From Chionis minor (lineage: Eukaryota > Chordata > Aves > Charadriiformes > Chionididae), in NCBI GenBank assembly GCA_013398295.1, contig VZSF01010149.1, positions 131,472 through 195,471 of the forward strand: a stretch of DNA of 64,000 nt. Reading direction: 5' to 3'. How positions within the stretch are numbered: position 1 is the first letter of the stretch; the number at the start of each line of letters is the position of its first letter. This document shows, in pieces, positions 58,098 to 64,000 of the stretch. The translations under genes and the position numbers were made by a program. The notes under the pieces were generated by a model. It made no database searches and had not been told where the DNA came from. It saw only the letters and a program-made list of their open reading frames with translations.

Positions 58098-61000
58098 CCA
58101 GCAAAGAGGGGGACACGGCGCTTCCTGACTTTTCAGGCTCTCGTTAGGAAGAAAGTCTCCTGACTTGTAAAGGGTGGGAGGAGGAGACCAGGGAAACAAA
58201 GCAGAGAAGAAGACAACGAGCCAGCAGTAGATCTGCTTAGCTCGGCAAAAGCAATAAAGTTGTGAGCACACAAGGTTGTGAACATAAATACCCAGGGTCT
58301 GTCCAACTCCCACCTCTGCCCAAACCCTCAGCGATGGCCAAAAGCGTGTAGGAGCAGAGCTCCAACACTTCTGCGCAATGGTAAAACTGGGTCCTCTGTG
58401 TGCAAAACAAGACCTTTTTTTTTTTTTTTTTTTGCAGTTCTGTACATGTGTGTGTTTTTGTGGTGCATGTGCTCATGATAAGCCAATAAAACAAACCCAA
58501 GTGAAATACAGACTGGGAAAAATGTAACCTATTAAAGCCACACAGAAACTTTTTTTTCCCCTATTCTTGCTCTTTTTCAGTTTGTCTAAATATACCTCCA
58601 GGCTTTTTCTCTTGGTTTAAGTGTGCTCTTTCATGGATAGTTTTCAATGTATGTTAAAGTTTCTGGCTGCTGCCAGCTCGGATTTTTGCACTGTGCGTCT
58701 CGGCTTTCTCTTCTATTAAGACAAAGTGCTGGCACCGCTCTTTGACCAAGTACATTGTTCATGGTACTGAGCAGCAATTTTCCATATCTGACTGTCTTTG
58801 GGTTCACCCCAGGAGGAAGGGTTAGCCTGGTTTATTAAGCTCTCGTTTCTCAGAGAGCAGCAACATCTGGAGCGTGGGGTGGGCTGCTGGCACGCCTCAG
58901 CGGAAAGGAATTCGGCATGGGGTGAGGTCTGCCCAGCTCCAGAGGTGTCACTGCAATCGGTTCTGGTGACAGAGAAATAACGAAGCCCCCTCATAAAACA
59001 GCATTAGGAGCACATTTTGAGTTACGCTGAGCTGCTCGGGGATTTTGTTTCTTCTGACAGGGAGTCAGGAGGCCCAGGAACCACATTGGTCTTCATTTTC
59101 ACCATCCAAAGCTACATTTTCCTCTCCTGCTACGCAAGTTTTTTCCACTCGATGAAAGCTTGCTTCCCTTGATGCCTAACTCAATGGGTTGTCAAAAATC
59201 AAGACAGGTGTAGAGAATGAACTCAGGTACTTGGTTTCAGTGCCACGTTTATAGCTCCCTCTGAGGTGCTCTCGAAAACCCATTCCCAATGCAGCTGCCC
59301 CCTGCAAGTCATGGTACCAAAACTACCTTTAGCTGAAGACGGGTAGCGTGTGCCATGGCCACCAACGTGGGCATCCTCCGTGCCTTTGCTGGACATCATT
59401 TTGGTTGAGATGTCCTGAAAGAAGCTGGTCTACTGCTTGTGTCAAGACCCCCAAGACCTGTACAAGAGACTCCCGTATGTCACTTCTCCACAGCTTCTCC
59501 ACAAATATCCTTTTCCTCATGCTCTTACACACCCCAACTCTCAACATTTCCTTGAGCTGAAACTTTTTCCCTCTCAATACTACTGTCATGTGTACAAGAA
59601 ACCTCACTGGATTGGGCTTTTCAATGCAATGCTGATAGACTGTAACTCCCCAGTAACATGTGGAGGGTTATGTGGGAGACCAATGTCTTTGGTCTCCATG
59701 AGCGTTTGTAATTGTACTTGCTGGAAAACCAGCCCACCACCACAGTGGAGATAAAAGCTATCCAGCATGCAAGTCCTAGAAGTTTATTTTGGCTGCCAAG
59801 CCAAATGCGGAGATAGTCTTTAATTAGAAGTGCTGCCTCTGCAACAGTGCAGAGCAGTAACAACAACAGTGGAATTTGTCCGAAGCGTGCGCTCCCCTCA
59901 CGCGGCTATGGTGAATTAAGCAAAAATGTCAAACTCAGTCTGCAACCAGCAAACATACTCCATCATGTTTCAAATGTTTACACCGCAGGGTAGCCTGACT
60001 GCGGAGCATTGATGAGAGCACACTTCTTGATGAGCCTTGGTGATGTTCATACCCAGAAGAGCCTGAGATGTTCTCCTCTCCACCTTCTCAGATTACTGTG
60101 ATGATGGCTAAGAAAAGTTAATTTCTAGTTAGCTCCTGTCATCACTTGTTTTTGGGAAGGTCTGTAACACATTTTATCTAGCAAATCCCAACTGCTGGAG
60201 TACACCCAGTCAGGGTATTCCTCGCCGCAACATTTATTTATTTAGAGCTGACTTATTCAGAGACGTTTATCCTTACAGAAATATTTGCAAACATCAGCAT
60301 ATCAATGTAAAAGCTTTCTGCTAAAATAATACTTCTGCCTGATTTTATTTTAAATTTTAGACCTTTCTGTAATGTACACAGAAATGGTAATTACCTACGG
60401 ATGTAGAGGAGTTACAAAAATCACACAACTGAATGAACACATTGCCCCATCACAAATATACTACATTTCTTACAAGAAGAATAATATTTTAATGACTTAT
60501 GAAGTTCTTATTGGGTCTGTTATTATACATGGATGTAAGCCTCACATGAAAAGCCAGCTTTGCCACTTCCGGGTTTTTTTGTAGCAGAAGCCTAGCATAT
60601 CCCAACATCAAAAGGGTAAAAAAAACCTTTAACCAGAACCTTCCAGGAACTCTTTAAAAAACTATGTTTTCTTATATGATGACAATGAGAATTTAAGATA
60701 AAATGTTCTCAAGACCTACAAAACCTAGAAATAATTCCTCCATCAAATGCGGGTGTCTGGTTTGAAGCCTGGGGAACCAGACCTGTTCTCAAAAAGTGTA
60801 AAGCTATTGGTTTCCTCCTCTGTGCCAAACACTGTCAGTACCCCCAGCCCCTTCCCTGAGCACATCCCTACATACCAAGCAGAAAAGAAAACTAAGAGTG
60901 AAAACAAAATGGTCAAATCCAGCCAGGCCCTTGGCTGGAGCTCCACAGGGTCAGCAGAGGCCAGGACACAACTGTGAGATTCATTTCCATCCACCTGCAA

Positions 61001-64000
61001 GAAATAGTCTCCTCATTTCAATCAGACCAAAAAAATCCTCAGTGTTCACTTATTCCAACATGCTTATACCTTTCTAGAAACTGCAGCAACACCGGTGCCT
61101 CCCAAGGGACCATGTCCAGCTGCAAACCGAATTTATCTCAGCTTCGTAACACCTTTGGAAATGTTGAAGCACAGTGTCTTCTCCCGGAATTGCCTCCATG
61201 GTAGTTTGCTCTTAGCTAACCCGAGTTAAAAGCTGCCTCTGAAACACCTGACTGTGAACAATTCTTCCCAGCAAAATCTTGTGCAAGCAGAACAATTTTC
61301 TTCCTAATAAAAGCAGGACCTTCAAGCTCGACGGAGCCAACAAGTTAATCAAGTTTCCTACTAAACAGGAAGTTGTGGGACTGCGGCAGGAGGAGCAAAT
61401 CTGTGTTTTGGCTAGAGAAAGAGCCGAGAGGAATAATACAAATTAACCACTGGGGTTTTTTTTGTTTATTTGACAGGAAAATACCCTGCAAATGTACCAG
61501 TTTGAGCAATACCCAGTGTGATAAGACGGGCAATAAAATGAAAGCAAGCTGCAAGAGCTTCAGAAAAGGGAAGGGTAAAGCCACCACATGCATGAGGACC
61601 ATCGTAGTTAAACCGGAGTCCCACTATTAATATTTCTTATTGCTACCACAAGAGATGTTATTATCACCAATTAGAACAGCAGCAATACTTGCACTGCAGC
61701 AGTGCTTGGCATTTCTGCCCTGGAGGGGGATCCCAGTGTGTTTCTCAGATGTGCAACAAAACTGATACCCCCAGCCCCAAAAGAAGGTTTGTAATATAGC
61801 ATGTTCTTTTGCAGGAGCTTACAAAGGAGAAAAAACTCAGTGCTTGCTCTGTTCTTGTATGTATAAGCCAGCTTCCACTTTCAAGGACTTGCACGTTTTC
61901 CTGTCATCCAATGGGCAATTAGTCCACTGGATCTCACAATGGTGGTGATAGACCAAATCAAGAAGACCAAAAAAATACAGACAAAAATGCAATCATGTCA
62001 TTACTACAGAACATATGACCACATTTTGCTTCTAGCTACCAAGCAGTACTGTCAGATGTGCGTATTCATGTGAAAATAAGCCCAACCAGTCATTGAGATA
62101 TATACAAAATGGATGATTCATGATTATTGTTACACTGGAATTGCTCGACAAAGAGACAGAAGAAGGCTGTTGATTACTAAGCACCTCAAGAAAGACCACA
62201 GATACAGAGAAATTTAATATTATGGTCACTGTGGACGTGCGAATTTCCATCTGCAGACTAACAGGCAGGCCTGTTAAAAAAAAAAAAAAATGAAGAAAAG
62301 CATACTCGTTAGATTCAAAATAGCTGGAAAAAGTTGCGTATCCACCAATTCAAAAAAGGTGGAAGTCACTGAGTCACACCGGCTGAGCCCATTGAATAGG
62401 TCAATGCCCAGCACTCAGAGATCCTAATGGGCAATACACCCTTTATAGCCTTAATCCTCTGAATCAGTAAAGTCCCAAAGGCAGAAGTGGCCATGGAGAA
62501 AACACATAGAGCATACGCTAGTTACCATCCTTCAGTTCTTTGGGATTTATCTTTATTCAAAGAAAGCAGTCTTATTGAACCCTCAGTACACTGGGCGACT
62601 TGAAAGTGTAAGTATTTGTTGGATCAAAGTATGCATTACTTCAAAAGCATAAAATGCCTAGATATTGAAGGCAATAAATCTTTCTCTGTAAAATACACGC
62701 ATATATAATTTATATGATAAGCTTAATACTGAGATTTTTAACTTGGCTTCCAACAGACATGAGATGTAGGCAATTATGTTCCCTAAGAGTGAGTCTGTCT
62801 GTCCCCTCTCAGCCCCAAAGAAAATAATTTTTGATCCCGTTAGCCAATTTCAACCAATTTTGGCAAAGGGATAGAGGTCTTAAGGGTATTAAGTTCCCAT
62901 ATGCGTTGTGATAGTAGGTGGCCAGGTAGGAGTGGCAGACTCAGTAGTGCATGCCTTGAAGGAATGGCATCAGCACAGACACAACCCTTTCTTAGACCTT
63001 GGAGAATCCAGAAGGACCTCATGAATGCCCAAATAGGCCACGCATGAAGCACAGCTACAGTCAAAATTCACCTCTCATTAGACATGGGCAAACCAAAGCA
63101 CGAGACTTGTTGATCTCCCGCTTGTGAAACCACCCATTTCTCCTTCTCTTTTGGTCCTGATGGCAGCTATGGCGCCTTCAGAGCGCCTTCACATCACAGC
63201 TAGCAGTTCTCCGCTTACTGCTTTTGTTTCTTTCAATCTAATGGGAGCCCCATTGCATTTTTATGCCTTAACTCTCTGCTCATAACTGTCAGGCTATCTC
63301 CTAACATATGGAAACAATTCATTTTCTTTGTCATCCTTTGGATCTGAAACTAGGGTACTCTGAAATGTAACTATACATGAATTTCCCTGAACTAATTACA
63401 TAATATTTATCCTATTTTCTTTAAAGTAGTACTCGCTAGCTAAGAAATGAAGAACTGCATTGCTTATAATAAACTCTGCATGCTACATTGTAATCTAAAC
63501 TGTACAGTTATATATGGTGAAGAACTAAAAGGTTTGAGTTATTCCCCTTGGCAAACATTTTTTTAAGGATTGCTTAAATAAGCAGTACAGAAACCAGATG
63601 TCATTTGGTAAAAGTATCTGAATGACCAAAAATTTGCTGTCTGGGTATTTTTTTTACTTTATAAAAACATGAGAAATTCTTTGGATTTATATCATATTTA
63701 GCAGCTGTGAAACAGTGCAAACATCTGTTTGTACCTATAGGGAGCTGACCTACGGGGTCCTCATCTCTTAATCACCAAGCAACAAGCTAGTCTCATATAC
63801 ATAGTTTATTGTTTTCTTTTCAGCTGCCTCCTGCACTTCAAAGTATTTATACTCTCATGTTCTATTATCACGGCGAGAGGGACAGTCCATTCATTATAAG
63901 CCCAGATCAGCGCAACAACTGATCAAAATTGCCGTAAAGCACCAAGGACACAGAAGTGTCCTCAAACACAGCCATAAGCAACTTGCGGTATGTCATAAAA
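58098..64000. other. Unique non-coding stretch to the window end
   Basis: No gene or transposon recognised. Poly-T at 58415-58433, poly-A at 62276-62290. AT-rich toward the end, with a 12-base palindrome AACTGTACAGTT (63498-63509). An acceptor-like TTTTCTTTTCAG ends at 63823 and is followed by an open frame to the window edge, with a GTATGT donor-like word at 63988; support is minimal. Confidence 0.5.
58415..58433. repeat. Poly-T tract
   Basis: Nineteen T; homopolymer with no associated retroposon body. Confidence 0.95.

Noticed and set aside
63498..63509. 12-base palindrome AACTGTACAGTT
   Set aside because: Pairing does not extend beyond 12 bases; expected by chance in AT-rich DNA of this length.
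1..64000. Search for rRNA, tRNA, snRNA, known microRNAs, endogenous retroviral genes or LTR pairs, CRISPR arrays and telomeric repeats
   Set aside because: None was recognised by eye on either strand. Highly diverged solo LTRs could be missed without a profile search.

Overview
This window is vertebrate nuclear DNA, almost certainly from a bird (another sauropsid cannot be excluded). It contains no protein-coding gene that I can identify. The organism call rests on eight fragments of the CR1 non-LTR retrotransposon. They carry the CR1 3' end with its short ATTCTRTG-type tail repeats, and most still show the C-terminal part of the CR1 ORF2 protein. Four apparent fossil MIR/CORE-SINE copies, microsatellites typical of vertebrates, no operon-like gene packing and no long uninterrupted reading frames agree with this. 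Recognisable interspersed repeats cover only about 5-6% of the window, which suits a bird genome.

Layout. 0-12 kb: mostly unique sequence with CR1 copies at 3.1 and 10.0 kb, a MIR-like fossil at 4.5 kb, a G-quadruplex-type G-rich patch at 5.3 kb and a poly-C tract interrupted by a gap at 2.2 kb. 12-25 kb: a 190-bp tandem duplication separated by a single N at 12.5-12.9 kb (probably an assembly artefact), MIR fossils at 15.9 and 23.6 kb, CR1 copies at 19.9 and 23.7 kb, and a poly-T tract with one N at 25.1 kb. 25-45 kb: a CpG-rich patch at 25.9-26.3 kb overlapping a 267-codon frame, a CR1 copy at 32.3 kb, a 240-codon frame at 34.5 kb, and CpG-dense patches at 40.4, 42.8 and 43.8-44.1 kb. 45-64 kb: a short CR1 fragment, a perfect (GGATA)17 array, the longest CR1 copy (45.8-46.5 kb), a possible but unidentified exon at 50.9 kb, a CR1 copy at 51.9-52.5 kb and a MIR-like fossil at 58.0 kb. 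The rest is unique, AT-variable non-coding sequence.

No genes can be shown to work together here. The best reading is intergenic sequence, or the interior of very large introns. Several AT-rich, homeodomain-site-rich stretches look like conserved non-coding elements, but that needs a cross-species alignment. The candidate exons are splice-site-plus-open-frame coincidences until transcript data say otherwise. I found no convincing new biological system; the leads are listed in the findings with their refuting tests. CpG counts and repeat boundaries were made by eye and are approximate.
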